Part shown: in pieces, positions 30,626 to 44,482 of the stretch
Position numbering within the stretch: position 1 is the stretch's first letter
How the letters are laid out: each line of letters begins with the position of its first letter
Assembly (NCBI GenBank): GCA_028583405.1
Contig: CM053260.1
Coordinates: 20,894,569 to 20,958,568 of the forward strand
DNA: 64,000 nucleotides
Direction: 5' to 3'
From: Pogonophryne albipinna
Lineage: Eukaryota; Chordata; Actinopteri; Perciformes; Artedidraconidae
The notes under the pieces: generated by a model
What the model saw: only the letters and a program-made list of their open reading frames with translations
Database searches by the model: none
What the model was told of the DNA's origin: nothing
Program-made: the position numbers and the translations under genes

Positions 30626-31148
30626 TACAATCACAATTAAAGACAATAATTGACAACAGAAATATAAAAAACAAAAACACAGAGAAGAGTCAGGTGTCAT
30701 GCTCCGCCGGTTTGGAAGAGAAAGCCGGTTCCTGCAGCAGGGAAACTAAATCCTCTGTGGGCAGGTGAAGCCCCGATAATGATGCCGACTCGTAATGAGA
30801 GAGAGAAAAGACAGAGAAGAGATGGAAGAGCGATAAAGAGGAGTAGAAGTTAGGAGAGAGTAGGGGGCGGGTGACACTGAAGAGCTAATCTAAAGGATTC
30901 ATCAAATAAACCAGAGAGTCATGGAGGAGAGATGAGACAACCAGAAGAGAGGTGGGCTGTGAGACACAAAGCTTCTCCTTTCGCACTGGAAGTCAAGTCA
31001 AATCGCTGCATTGAAATAAATGAAATGTACGTCTAATTTCTGTATTTGCACAATTTGAAATACACTAACATAATAATGATATCAAATGGTAAAATGCAGG
31101 AGGACACATACAATCTACTGGTCTTATTTAAAGCCTCCATTTCGCCCG

Positions 31149-31150
<2 letters not shown>

Positions 31151-31190
<40 letters not shown>
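31151..31190. repeat. (AC)20 microsatellite
   Basis: Forty bases of perfect AC on the + strand, so (GT)n in the magi1 transcript sense, opposite to the three longest tracts. Confidence 0.97.
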
Positions 31191-31194
<4 letters not shown>

Positions 31195-31199
31195 TTCAG

Positions 31200-33030
31200 T
31201 CTTGCTGATGCAGCTCAAAATATGGTAATGAGAAGTTGTGGGACTGTTGTGTTTAAAGTGTGTGTGTGAGGGAGAAAGGGAGAGAGGGAGAGGCTCTGTT
31301 GTTGGTACCAGTGTCGGCTCCAGCTGCTAGCTGACAGGAGGGAGCAAAGGCAACGGTCAGCCTTTTTATGTAACTCCTGTCATCCCCCGTGTTCCTCCAT
31401 CCATCCCATCACCCCTCTCCCTCGCTGTTTGTCAGTGATGTAGCAGAGAACATCAGGAGCGCCACGCACCATCTGTTCACATGTTCAAACTTGGCCTAGT
31501 TATAACCGAAGTTTTTGCAAAGTGGAGATTTTGGTCACAGATACTTCAAAAAAGGATTCTCATGTAGAGATTAGTTATTATTAAAATGTGAATAAAGTGA
31601 ACAAAGTTTAAAGCAAAGAGATAACGTTTAATTATTGTGTCCTACTCTTTCGAAACTGCATGAAGACTTCCAACTTTGAATAATATACCCACATATATGC
31701 TGATATTATGAAAACAAAGTCCTTCACAAGTATTGGCAGTGGAGTTTAGTACATCTTTGACATCCTTAGACCGTTTTAATTGGATGTTATGTTACAGTGT
31801 GTGATGCTAAAGGGACTCCTCATCTTTTAATGCTTTTCATTGGATAGCACCACACGTTTCTAATCAACGGATATTCCTAAAGGCTTTATTAGCCAAAGCA
31901 AGTCTTAATGGTTAGACATAACACTCACACATCCCTTTTGATGCTCTCTTAAGTGCATTATAACGATACTTGTGTTGAATGAATAACTGTATCTAATCTT
32001 GAAACCGTGCCTCCTACTTTTGGCCTGAAGAGCTATTCCATGATACAGCCTTATTGAATAAATCACAAGTTAGAAAGTAGTGTTACTTAAAAACGTAGAA
32101 AGGACGTAACACACACACTTGGTGAACATGGATTTACAGAAAGCTGGTGCAATCCAGAGGCAGCGATGGGCAGCTCCTTTAAAATAGGCTTACAAGCTAC
32201 CATTCTCAAAAGTTGTGTTATTTATAAAAGTAGTGCAGCTTACTGTGGCGATATGTGCTTACGTAAGCAATGTCATAAGACGTATTCGGACTGATCAAAT
32301 AGATTTGAATCAAAGTTCAAACAAAGTACTCGGGATGTACTGTAAGTGCAAAATGAAGTGCTTTGCTGCTCTATGATGCGGAGATTGTTGTTGCCCAAAA
32401 AGGTGTAATATTTGCTGCCTTCAAGCCATGCCTCACACCCATACATTATTTGAAAAAAGCTACGAAAATGGTTTGATATTTAGTCAAATTACCATATCGC
32501 CAAATGGTGATAGACTGCTACTAGTATAACGGTAAAAGAAGGAGCTTCTAACATTGTTTACAAGAAATAAAAGACAAATAGTTTGGACAAAGACCCAGAG
32601 GATATTGGGTGAACAAGAGAAGGAAAGAAAAGAAGGAATGTAGGGAGGATATGAGTCGGATAGAGGAGGGGAGGAGAGGGAAATGTCAGGAAAAGGGGAG
32701 GGTATAGGGGCAAGAGGAGAGGAGAGTTTCAATGTTTGCTAAAGTCCTGTGGTTATTCTCCTGTATCAGCATCCATTTACCCCTTGCCCCTCCTCCTGCC
32801 TTTAATGGGAGGATCAGAGATAACAGGACCAGAGTGGAAACTGTCCAGAGAGAGAAAAAGGGAGATCCATCTGTCCCTAAATGAGATCGTTGTCATGCAC
32901 TCTGGGAGAGAAAGACAGAAATACCCAGGAAGAGACGAGAGAAAAAAAACACATAAAGATGGCCTGCCCCGACTCCCCCCATGACCGCACTCACATTATC
33001 AGACGCAGACACGGGAACTTTTTAAAGTCT
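31200..33030. other. unique intronic sequence, no feature recognised
   Basis: Includes a GA-rich patch (about 32605-32735). No other feature was recognised. Confidence 0.45.
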
Positions 33031-33049
33031 ATATTGAAAAGACAAAAAC

Positions 33050-33210
33050 TTCAATTTCATGTCAAGCGTGCCTAAAACTTTGCAAACGCTTTTCGTTGAA
33101 ATCTTCCAACCAATTAAGAAGGAAATAATTAGTCTTCCATTTATATGCAAATGAGCTTCAATCAGTGACAGCTCATTGAAATGGGTGAATGCAGCGAGGT
33201 GTGTCCGACG
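33050..33210. promoter_or_regulatory. candidate regulatory element with octamer motif
   Basis: A perfect POU octamer ATGCAAAT at 33145-33152, with ACCAATTAAG and AATAATTAGTC sites close by in repeat-free sequence. Octamers occur elsewhere in the window, so this alone is weak. Confidence 0.2.
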
Positions 33211-33214
33211 CCCG

Positions 33215-34230
33215 AATCCACTCCAAGAAGTTGTGGAGGAGACGGATGTGTGAGTGATGGGAGGTGAAGCAGAGAACACGGTGAGGGGGGGGTCCTGACT
33301 GGTTATTCTGCTTAGTGCATAACAGCATTGATGAGTAAACTATTAAATAAATAAGTCTGAGGATGCAATGACATCAGGTGTGAGGACAGCTGTTACGAGA
33401 GTAGCTTTCTTAATGAAGGTGGAGGAATAAATACAAGTTGTTTTTTCATATTAGCTGATGGTGCATTCATCTGCTTTTCCTTTATCAAAGGGTTGAATCA
33501 GTGGCAGTCATTTAATGCAGCTGAATCTGAAAATATAACCATTATAGCAGATAAAATAAAAAATGTATACTGGCTTTTAATTATTGAATAGATATAAAAA
33601 TGTCGACGCCCTAATGCATATCGTTTTTCAAATCTCACTACATTTAAAAACCACTTGCTAAAGTTGCTAAAAGGAAAGTTTTGTTTAAATAAAAAGGGAG
33701 ATTGCATTATAATCGTTTCTAGACAACAATAGAGATAAAATGTGTACAGTTAATCAGATTGCTCCTCTATTCCCAAAGACACAATTATTTGCATAAACCG
33801 GTAGAAAAGCTTTTTTGTTGAATGCTGATTTACTGATGACGTGACATATATTTGAAAAATGAACATCTTCTAAAATACACAACTTCATTAGCCAAGTGTA
33901 TTTCCAATTAAAAGTGATCAGGGAGGTTTCAAAAGGACTGGTGTGCTAAATATCAGGAGCCAATCTGACATCCTCCACCCAAACCCAAACATATCCTGAC
34001 AACGAAATAATAAACATCCTCTGTGAGACATGTGAAAAACCTCAAATACCACAGTAAATAAATACAAGTCTGATAAACATGCGTGGTGTACACAAACAAT
34101 TATTGTGTCCCATTCAAGTTTCAACATGGTAACATAATCACTATAAAGATACGAATAGTTATCAACTATTAACCACCAACATACTTTCTTTTGGTAGTTT
34201 CCAGCTGGACAAAAGGTTTTTTTGTCAATT
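33215..34230. other. unique intronic sequence, no feature recognised
   Basis: AT-rich sequence with no recognisable elements. Confidence 0.45.
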
Positions 34231-34303
34231 AAAAAAGGGTCATATTACGCTCATTTTCAGGTTCATATTTGTATGAAAAAAGCCTAATAGGGCCCCTTTA
34301 AAG
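34231..34303. repeat. short teleost repeat (deletion derivative)
   Basis: The phrases GGGTCATATTACGCTCATTT and CAGGTTCATATTTGTAT followed by TAGGGCCCCTTTAA match a repeat I know from many fish genomes. The two ends are imperfect inverted copies of each other. Confidence 0.45.
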
Positions 34304-34727
34304 CAGTACCTTAATATTACCTTATACAGTATTATATATATATATATTAAGAGGTAGCAGTGTTCCGATAACCCAATAGATTGTCAAACATACATGGAAA
34401 TACAAAACTACAAGACCAGCACCTCGCTAATCCAGGGCAGAACATTGTGTTGTACTGTGGGTGGCTGAGAGAGAATTAACCTCCCTAACCATTACAAAAA
34501 GTCTACCCAGTTCTCTTTAGTGAGTGTACAGGAGCAGCAGACACACAGGGGACTCCATCACAGCAGGGGATTCCTCATTACAGCTAGCCAGAGGTGAAGT
34601 CTACAGCAGCACTTTGCAGGGAAGACTGCAGGGGAAATCGCGCCTGGTGACATAAATGTTGGAAAAGCAAACACTGAGAGGGAGCGGATAAACTTAACGA
34701 TTTGGGTTTGACTCCCCTGGGAGGTAA

Positions 34728-34856
<129 letters not shown>

Positions 34857-34859
34857 GTC

Positions 34860-37800
34860 TGCAGCGCTCATTTGTGCAAGCGTGCATGACAAAGTGTGCA
34901 TTCCAGATGACTGAGGAGAGAAGCACTCGGAGGCAAGTTGACGAGTCAGAGTCGTGCACCGACAATTAGTCAACTGCAGACCCCCACCCCGCCTTCACTG
35001 TTCTCACTCCCCCTGCAGGGGAGTCTGTACGCAAAGCTGCTGAACTAGAAGCAGCTCTCTAAACAACTGAATGAACGTCCAGCTTAACCCCTCGCCCACA
35101 AACTCAGCTAACAATGATCGTCATCCAGAGCTACAATGTGCTTTCATATTCCAAATTCTCAAACAACGCTTATTGTGTCTATGGTCAGAGGTTGGACATT
35201 TTGGGTCATATTTGATCAATTTGTTCATGAGGGACAGTGCATTGTTAATCAACGTCAGAAAAAAGATATATTAAAAAAATTGCAAAATTACAAAACTAAA
35301 TTAAACAGGATTTATGAACTCAAAAAAGTTACCTAAAAAAAAATTCTTGTGAAATACTGTAAAGTTGTAGTGCTGTTTCACAGAGTCATGGTTTCACAGA
35401 AATGGGTCAAAAGGACTTGGGAACACAGGCCTCACACCGGGAGGGACTTATAAGACATTTTGAGATGTACACAAATGTTCAGATGTTTGGGGGAATTTCT
35501 ATGAGCCATTTCCCTAAACAGTTCGCTAACTTTCCAAGGAATATGTAGGAGTGTCTCCTGGCACATCATGTGAGGAATAGCTGAAACCACAATTACTTAA
35601 ATTACTGAGTTTGGAAGGACATCTCAAAGCTGATCCCTGTGCGGTGAAATGAACATCTGAAGTGGGCTAGTCACACCTGTTTAACTGCTCACAGTGAATT
35701 CCCCTTATGGCATTCTTCAGAAGCAACTTACTGTCATTAAAAGCCCATTCGGCCCTCTGATGACCACTAAGCTATAACCTTGTAGATTTGATTATGATGT
35801 GAATGAATTCTTGAACTGCCAGCTTCTTGGAGTAGCAGTGTTTAATAGCCCCCAGCAGCAGCTCAGTAACTCAAAGATAAGAGTGATAAATGAATCAACA
35901 AGTCAGGGGTGGACACGGCATGGTTTCTGGGAGTGTGCCGGTATCTTGTGATTAATAAGCTTTGCTGAAACATCGGCACCGCAGCCTTTGTGCCCGCTGC
36001 CCACCTCCAAATCCTTCAGATTCCCACAAAACCCTTTGAGCTGGAAGAACTGAGGATGGATTTGTTTGGAGTAAGGGAGTGGAGGAAGGTAGTGTTTTTG
36101 CGAGCAGGTGGGAGAAGAGAGGACAGCCTGCATGAGGGAGGGCAGGGGTCAACATGGATTACAAAAGTGAGAAACTAAGCAGGTAGAAGGAGAAGCTCAC
36201 TGGACATCACCGAAAAAACACTTTGAAACTAATGAGTTACTCCACATTACTCCATGAGAACATTAATCAGTGACCAACAGACCAGGGATCTAAAAGGTCG
36301 ACACCAGACTGCAATTTCCTCCAAATGTTTAGCTCACAATCCGGGACTGAGGACATTTAAACATTATAGAAAAACATGTTCAAACTCGCACAGTTTAGTG
36401 ATCACTGAAATGGGCTATCAAAGGTCAAGGAATAAGGATATGAGAATGGAAGCAAACACCACAGTACAAACTGATGGAAGGTCATATTTTCCATGAACTA
36501 GTGCCATTTATTTCCCATCTTATTAGGAAAAATGACATAAGAGTATGAGTTTATTATCAGGGTACAGTTGAAGTTCTGTGGCAATAACCTGTCACTCAAA
36601 CTGGAGACTATGTTTCACTTGAACCCAAAACAAAACTTCCCTTCCATCGAAACCCCTTTCCCATGCAGTGATGTTTTCGGGGTTAGATCCTGTAATAAAC
36701 GGAGACAACTTACAGTTAGTGGCTTAACCACTGTATCTTATGAACCACTCACAACTGTGGGTGTAATGCAGCTCCAAAAATGATATCATTTCCACATTTC
36801 GGGGGAACTTTCAATATAAAAAGTCAATTCAAAGGCTGACGTTTTTATTCAAAACACATGCAGAGAAACTTGCATAGCTGTTAATAAAGGACCCACTGTT
36901 AATAAACAGTACTGTAGACGTATCCCACCACGCTGCACAAGCTCACTTACACTGCTAAATGGCTCTACTTTAGCATAAGGGGCTAAGTCTATTGTAAAAT
37001 GCCGCTCAAATGAATAGTGTTGTATATTAGGCAGTACAAAGTCAGAAATAAAAGAGGGTTTTTACTTCTCATACTAAGTTAAAGTCATTAAAGTTATTCA
37101 CTACAGAGTATCATTAAGCACAGCCTCAAAACCAAGTTCATACATATGTTAATAAAGCTAGAGGACTGAGAAAACATTGTGTGAGTGTTCTTCAAATAGT
37201 AGCAAAAAAGTCATACTGTTGTAATTTAAGAGTTAAAGACAACTGCTTTTAATTAAAGATGTAGTTGAAGTAGATTCACATAATGTATACAAGGGAAGGA
37301 AGGAGCATGTGGTCATCATTTGCATGTATACTGTACAACAGCTAACAATGCATACCACCAGGACTACGTTATCCTCTCTTCCCCTCTTTGTCCAATCTAG
37401 CCATGACATCAACAAACGGCAATGGTTAACATCTTTTCAATTTGCTTGAATTTAAAGTTTAGGAAGAGTCGTTTTTTGTCTTTTCCTGGGCTGTTAAATC
37501 TTGGTGGTGAACCATAATAAACTCTAAAATATGTTTTATTCTGCTGCAAAACGTCACTAGTTTGCACAGGAAAGACCTTTCACACATTACGTTTTATTCA
37601 GTAAATACAAACATTTTTATTATTTGGATGTAGACTAAATCATTACCGTTAGACATCAGGGACACAAAGACAATTTAACAATTGATGAAACATTTTCAGG
37701 TAATTAATGTCAATTTACATTGACCCTAACCCTAAAAGGGGAAGCTTTACTTAAAAAAATGCATTTTGTGTGTGTAGTGTCACTTTAATATTTGATTCAA

Positions 37801-38910
37801 ACCACACTTTCCCCTGCAGTTGACCAGAAGAAACACAACATTAAATGTAGTGCATCATAGTATCATCAGCATGGAGAAACGCTAATGTAGTCCTTTAAAT
37901 TACAACTGTTGAAATAAAACCTGGGGTCCAGCCAGCTCCATCATTGCTCTAGTCCGAAGAAAAAAGGCACCGCACAGGTCTTAGTCATCACTCAGCGCCA
38001 ACCACATTAGGCCATCTACCTCATACTTGGCTTGCAGATCCATGCTAACAATGTAGCTGCAGGGGCTTCACTGAGGTAAAAAGGTCATCAGAGCGCGCTG
38101 AATGGGAATAAAATCAATGACTAAGGGAGATGTACATGGAGAGAGGTAAGGATGGCATGTTGGGGGGGTTCGTCGGCAGGAAATAGAATGTAATGAAGAG
38201 AGAGGACAGACAAATGAGGGGTCTGACGGAGGAGAAATCATATGTTCACTGTACACGAATGCACATAAGTGAACAACATATGAAGCCATTAAAACATGAG
38301 GCTTCACAAGAGATCAGATCAAAGTGAGTGACACAATGGCAATATGTGGCCCTCGTAATAAAGACTATGAAAGTTGTCCTTCGCGAATTAGGGCATGTAC
38401 ATTTTATTCACAGAGATTCACTATCATATGAATCCTAGCATCGTAAGGTGGCTACAATAAGGCTGCATACGGAAACCTATTCTATATATGAGCCTTTGAG
38501 GCCTGGTTGAGTTTTGACCAATGAGAAGCTGCCGTTGGCCCTCAGAGCTGCAGGTTAAAGGCGAGTTGAGCCAATACAAACATGATTTGCCTTCTGCTTT
38601 AACTCCAACTGGCCGAGAGAGATATTTTGAAGAAACCAACACGTGCTGACCCATTTGATTTCTGTATTTGCATATAGTATATCATTTTGGTCTGCTCCAT
38701 TAAATTAAAATGATTAAATGATCAGCCCTCCAATATGAAGTACACTGCAGTTTGGTAAGAGAGGAGAAGACCTTTTTGGGTACCTTTTGGTCATTTGCTA
38801 TCCTATCGAACCCAACAAGTGATAAAGTAACTGTTCTACTTGATGTAAAGTGATCTAATACTAAACTTGGAAAAATGTGGAAAGACTTGGGAACCTGTAA
38901 TATTTAATTA
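34860..38910. other. unique intronic sequence, no feature recognised
   Basis: No exon, RNA gene or transposon end was recognised. ORFs on both strands near 35900-36180 have no family resemblance. Confidence 0.45.
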
Positions 38911-38919
38911 GCATTCTAA

Positions 38920-39260
38920 ACCCGTTATCTGTGCTATCTCACACTATTATTTGGGCTGCTTAAAAGAGGTCTACTGAGGCGATCGTTTGCAATTAAGAGA
39001 ACAATAATGACAAAGACAGTGATAAAGCTCTCCGTTACGGAATCTATCTCCTGATAAGCTCCATTTGATTGGACACTTTAATCAAAAGGGCCAAATGTCT
39101 GTGCTCCAATCTTATTATGCGCCCGAGCAGGGGGGAACACACTATCGAATTCGCTTCAAAGTCAGCCTGGAGCCTCGGAGCCCTTGCGCAGTATTCTGCC
39201 CTGCAATGACTCCTGCTTGTTAGTGAGTAATATCTGGCGCAAAAGGGATTGCATCTGGGA
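38920..39260. promoter_or_regulatory. candidate conserved non-coding element
   Basis: Repeat-free complex sequence with ATTTAATTAGCATTC, GCAATTAAGAGAACAATAAT (homeodomain and SOX-like cores) and GATAA motifs, with no coding signal. Called only on texture and motif density. Confidence 0.22.
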
Positions 39261-39269
39261 AACTTTAGC

Positions 39270-41050
39270 TGAGATGCATTTTTCTTCAGGTTCACTCACT
39301 GCTTTTTTTTGCTTCACGACCTCTTGCCTTCAATGTTGTTTAATTCACTCGCTTCTTACTTCCTCCTCTACGTTTTCTCATATTCACTGACCCACCTCAG
39401 CACTTGGTTGACGATGTAATCTGATTTAGTTTTCGAGTGGTCACAACTGCAAAAACTCACATCTTCTCAGGAGCACAGATGATGAAAAAAAAAAGCCATA
39501 ATTGCCAGCTTCTAGGTGCCGCTGTCATAAAAACAGCTCCAGGCTCCAGGAACACTGTATCCATACACACATTGAAACAGATTGAAAGCTGAGGAATAGA
39601 AAACGCTTTGAGGGTAAAGTTTGAGAGGTGGGCAGTAAATAAACTTAGCTTTGATTTCACTCCACCATGCCAGCAGGCTGCATTGCAAACACTTTTATCA
39701 ATAAAGAGTGAGTGCTAACCCAGGTGCCGCTAGAACAACATGTGTCACTCCGATGCTCTACATCTCAGAAGAAGAAAAAAAGTTCCATAAAAACTTCCTA
39801 AAACAACATTTATCAGTATTAGAAGTATAACGTACTGATAAAGTTGTCGTTTATATTCCTGCTGGCTCAGTGCAGCCCTCTGCATGCTCTGCAACATTAT
39901 CAATTTCCAGATGACGAGATAACACAACTTGTTTATTGTCTCCCTACTGCTTATTTGCATGAATCACAAACGAAAGAGGCCGAGTTAAGGCGACTAAGAA
40001 AGGAATGTGGAGAGAATACAAAAATGCAATTGCACACTGGTGAGGTCGGCTGGATACTGACTAATCACATCTCACAGTGCCAGTACAACACAAAACCCTC
40101 TGCGACACATCCAACATGTGCCTGCATCATTGCTTTGTGACCTAGGTTAAAGCTCTAAAATCTGATACAGATGTATTACTTTTGAAACCTACTGAATGCA
40201 GCCTTATTGCTCGGTCTAAAATAGTATTTTCTCCTGCTTCAGCAGACACAGGGGTCCCCTGATGTTGTAGGAAAAATACAGCAAAGAAAACGAAACATAT
40301 CAAACAGTTTCATAGTTTTTAAGGCAATATATTTCAACCTACTGCTATATCTCACAATGTTAACGAAAGTGAAAAGTCATTTATGCATCTGCTCCAAAAT
40401 GTAATGCGTTCCTCCTTGGCCAAGGCTACGCCCTGGCACATAATGTCATGAAAATTGGACTTGTTTTTCCGTAATACTGCTGATAAACACACATACAAAC
40501 AAAAAACACAAACCAAAATAATAACCTCCTCATTCCAGTAAATATCCAAACCCCTATACAGTCTGATCGTCTGAGCTGATATATTTTAGGGCCTAGAAAG
40601 GAACACAATCAGATTTCATATGTGTTGGCTGAGCTATGTGAACAGATAACACCCTGTAAACAAATCATTACACTAACGGTCCCTTAATGATGTGAGAAGC
40701 TGCTTCCCTGTCTGACAACGTGATGGACATCTCAGAAGGCACTTGAGGACAGCCGGACAAATGGAAGGAGAAGTCACACGATTTAAACAAAACGGTAGTA
40801 TAAAAAGACTGAGGGAGATGAAGATTGAGCTCCATCAATGTAATTAAAGAAGAAGAATTCATTTCACGATGAGATGACAGGTTTGGCTGATCTGATCCCT
40901 GCTTTAAGATAGTGTGAGAACTCGCAGCTCGCAATCATCAATCTAAGTGGAAACAAACTTGTCAACAGACAGAAATGAACTCAAAAATATGTTCCTTTGC
41001 GTTTGTTGACTGCAAGTTAACCAGCTGCTGACCACAGAGTTCTCCTTGCT
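39270..41050. other. unique intronic sequence, no feature recognised
   Basis: No recognisable gene, repeat or element. Confidence 0.45.
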
Positions 41051-41778
41051 AGCTGCTGACATGCTAATTCACCTCTACGAAAATCCCTCACATTCCACAA
41101 ATGAGTGGACGAGCTGAGTGTGGCTGCAGCGTCTCTGGCCCCCGGCCCCTGCCCTGCTAATGAGGCCCTTTAATTAGTCGTTAAACATGGGGACCGGCCA
41201 GTGCCTATTTGCCCACGCTCCCTTTCTGATCAATGGCCATGACATTTCTGTTCTCAACTCGTCTAATTACATGTTTGAGGGGAGGAGGGATGGAGTTTTC
41301 ATACTGCTGCTGTTCCAACTTAGCTGTAGTGTAAATATCACAAACATGAACAAAGTGAAACTCACTGACCTTAAAATGAATTATGTAAAGCAAAATGTTG
41401 TGCAGGGGTTCCCAACCTTTATTGTGCCAAGGACCGGCAGATACATTAAAAAAAGTTGCGGACCGGTTGTCAATTTTAACTGATTTTAATATTTACTCAC
41501 CACCAACAGGTAGCAACAGAGGCTAATTGTATGTAACAGCCTGAACAAATACTAGAACAATATGCATACAAAACATATTAACAACGTTTAAAAAAGAACC
41601 AGTGTCGTTTTGGGGTTTTTCGGAAAAACGGAAAACCAAAAAACCAACGTTATTCAGTTTTTAAACCAAAACGGGAAAACAGATAATCAACGTTCTGGTT
41701 TGTTTACGATTTACGGATAATCCAGTGATGGGAAAACGAGGTGAAGGCGCATTATGAAGGAGATGTCCGGTCGCCAGG

Positions 41779-41804
41779 GTGTGTGTGTGTGTGCGCGTGT
41801 GCGT

Positions 41805-41848
<44 letters not shown>
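41779..41848. repeat. (GT)n/(GTGC)n microsatellite
   Basis: GT run with interspersed GC steps, inside the 1539-bp hAT element. Confidence 0.95.
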
Positions 41849-41849
<1 letters not shown>

Positions 41850-42087
41850 ACTGGCATTTGTTTTCAGAAGATATTATGATGGTGTTGTTCGTTCCGGTGC
41901 ACGTCCGACAGCATTTAGCACTACATCGAGATTAAGATTAAACTAATTTATTTTGGGAACACCCGCATGGCTACCTATGGAGTTAGCCAGATGTGTGTAA
42001 ATTACTGTTCATGGTCATTTGAAAACAAATGCCGGTGTCGGACAGACACAAACACACCGAACACACAGAGCTGAGCTGAGCAGAGTA

Positions 42088-42109
42088 CATACACACACAC
42101 ACACACACA
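42088..42109. repeat. short (CA)n microsatellite
   Basis: About ten AC units, inside the same hAT element. Confidence 0.9.
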
Positions 42110-43533
42110 TATCATGCGCCTTGGTGACTGGACATCTCCTTCATAAAACTAATAAAAGGGGGAGTAATCTGGCAGTTCGATGTGTGTCGAGGTGTGTGTG
42201 GTTAACACCTAGTAGCCTGCAGTCACTCGCTGTTCTGATGAAGGTAAACACAGCGAAGGCGGTGCGTAAAAAGGCACCGCTCTCGGCGCGCTGGTGCTGC
42301 ACTTCTCAGAGGCGGAGTATACGTCCCGCTGCCTCCTGATGCTGCAGCCATTTCATGAAGTGAAGGAGGCTTTCCTTCTATAAAACAGCTGCGGGCAGCA
42401 GATACCGTGAGAGTCCCGGACATGAATTCACAGATCAAGGCAGACTGGTTTACAGACTCTCCTGTTTTGCCAATCCGGTGCTTAAACAAATAGCTCTACA
42501 CCCCTGGCTGACATGTCCTTAAAATGAAGTCTGAGTTTGAAATATATCTCAAATAATGTATGCACTGCCATTTCCCCACATAAACATAACAGTCTGCAAT
42601 TAAATGGTTGTCTCCTATGCGCTCCTCTTCCTACTTGGCGCACCGGTAACTTTCTCGTGCGCACGAGAGGCTGAGACCCTGAGCCGCCGAATCCCTCGGA
42701 ACATCATAAAAGCCATTTTCAACGGTTTTGTGGTGAAAGATTAACTAGGCTACTGGATGAAATAACATGACTGGTATAGGTGCGAAAATTAAACACTTTT
42801 TAAAAAAAATATTATGATAAAATATTTTTATATATTTATAATTCTGCAAATATTACGATAAACTCACAGCTATTTCGCGGCCCGGCAGTAACACCTCCGC
42901 GGCCCGGTACCGGTCCGCGGACCGGGGGTTGGGAACCCCTGATGTAGTGCATATAAGCTGTGAAACATTGTTTGTGACACTTTCAAAGTTCAATTTTATT
43001 TATTTATTTGACTTAAGCCCTATGTTCCTGATGGCATTGTATTGTAGTGTACTGAAATGTGTTTTCAATATTTGTACGCATATATAATGTTATAAAACGC
43101 CTTCAAAGACAAGGCAATCCATCCCAACACCACCAAATGTGAGTTTAGTCAATAAAACATTGTTGAAATGATGCCCACATATAAATATAGAGTGACAAAC
43201 GTGGATAGAGATGCTGTTGGGAGCTGAAGAGTATTGATTTGTGTTTGTTTGTGCTTTGACAAACCGCTCCTATAGAATTCCCCGTGTGTGTACATGTGTG
43301 TGTTGACAGCATGCGGTGGTGGCCCACGGCTGATGAGCACCCTGTGTCATCAGTTACCCATGGACCAGCCTCCATGATCGGTGACATCCATCTTTGCCAA
43401 ATCCCCGCCTCTCTTATGGAGTATCATAGCAACTATACCTCTAGGGCAGGGGTCTCCAACCTTTCTTCATCTGAGAGCTACTTTGAAAAAAATGAAAGTG
43501 GCCAAGAGCTACTTGCATCATATCGCTTTCATT

Positions 43534-44303
43534 TAGGGATGTCCCGATCACCTTTATTTGCTCCCGATCCGATTCCGATCATTTGATTTTGACAATCTGC
43601 CGATACCGATTTTTCCAGATCCGATCTTTATGCAATGCATTAAGAGAAAAAAAGGTAACAGATAACGGCTGGTCATCCAACGCGATGAGTTCAGCTATCT
43701 TGGCTGTTGTTTTTTTGGCCTTTTCACTGTTCTGGGGCAGTTTCTCTTTCCTTTTAAAAGTCTCTGAAAGTGTCGGTTGTTTCAGTGCCGTTACCCGAGT
43801 GGCCGCTGTGTACTCGTCGTGTTGTTGATGGTGTTTGTTTTTCAGGTGGCGTGTTAGATTGGTCGTGTTGAACGTAGCTCTGTTCTTTCCACCACGCGGA
43901 ACCTCCGCCTTGCAAACATTGCATCTGGCTGTTACACTGCCTTCGCTTTCAATTTTATAATACTTCCAAACTCCTGACATTTTCTCTGTCCCGACTCCCG
44001 AGTCACCAGCTGAACGTAGCCTCTTGTTAGCTTACTGCTACTATTAGACACTGCGCCCACTCTGTTGCCAGATTTGAGAGAAATAAGCAACCAGGTCTAT
44101 GAGAACAAGCCCAAAAGAAGCAACACATACATGATGTTGTGTAATTTTAAACCACAACTACAGTAAGGCCTCAGGATGACTTTAAGACGTGAAAATGGTG
44201 TAACATTAAATAAAATACAAATATTTTATAATAAAAAAAAAAAAAATTCCCGATCCCCGATTTTTTCCTCCAGATTCCGATCTTTTGAAAATCACGTGAT
44301 CGG
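43534..44303 (-). mobile_element. nested hAT-like element with intact BED finger
   Basis: The left end is TAGGGATGTCCCGATCACC. The right side has the inverse motif only as far as GTGATCGG, so about ten terminal bases are missing. GATCCGAT-type motifs recur near both ends. It lies inside the element at 43447-45697, so it inserted later. It encodes a BED-finger N-terminus and lacks a catalytic core, so it is a non-autonomous deletion derivative. Confidence 0.8.
43615..43980 (-). pseudogene. hAT transposase N-terminal fragment with complete BED zinc finger
   Basis: Minus-strand ATG at 43980 begins MSGVWKYYKIESEGSVTARC and continues NVCKAEVPRGGKN. The BED signature is whole: Trp and Tyr-Tyr near residues 5-8, Cys-x2-Cys at about 20-23, and the closing LTRHLKNKHH at about 44-53. 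A Lys-rich linker follows, then TTAKIAELIALDDQPLSV, the usual start of the hAT transposase body. Similarity ends there and the frame runs into terminal repeat sequence, so the catalytic and dimerisation domains are deleted. It could still specify a DNA-binding peptide of about 120 residues if transcribed, with no evidence that it is. Confidence 0.85.
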
Positions 44304-44482
44304 CTTTTGAAATTGCAATACCTAAACTTATCAAAAATCTTACCTTCACATCAAGGTCCAAGAAAACTAAGATTTCTTACATGTTATTATGGCCCACGTA
44401 AGTGCTGTACATCACTGAAAATGCACATAAATGTCCTTAATCACCACCTTACAAGCATTTCACTCTTTTTTACAGTTAGTAA

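Larger units (their letters stand above)
41403..42941. mobile_element. hAT-like element, CAGGGGTTCCCAACC ends (1539 bp)
   Basis: The left end reads CAGGGGTTCCCAACCTTTAT; the right, reverse-complemented, reads CAGGGGTTCCCAACCCCCGG. An 8-bp target duplication with one mismatch flanks it: ATGTTGTG at 41395-41402 and ATGTAGTG at 42942-42949. Both subterminal regions have GGACCGG/CCGGTCC motifs typical of this fish hAT type. No transposase domain was recognised. Two microsatellites lie inside. Confidence 0.93.

Noticed and set aside
35903..36178. Overlapping ORFs on both strands as a possible exon
   Set aside because: No family resemblance and no convincing splice-site pair around them.
37722..37742. 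Telomere-like CCCTAACCCTAA
   Set aside because: Fewer than two units and no array.
37300..39970. Octamer ATTTGCAT sites near 37318, 38666 and 39953
   Set aside because: Several copies in AT-rich DNA are expected by chance; without conservation they are not called.
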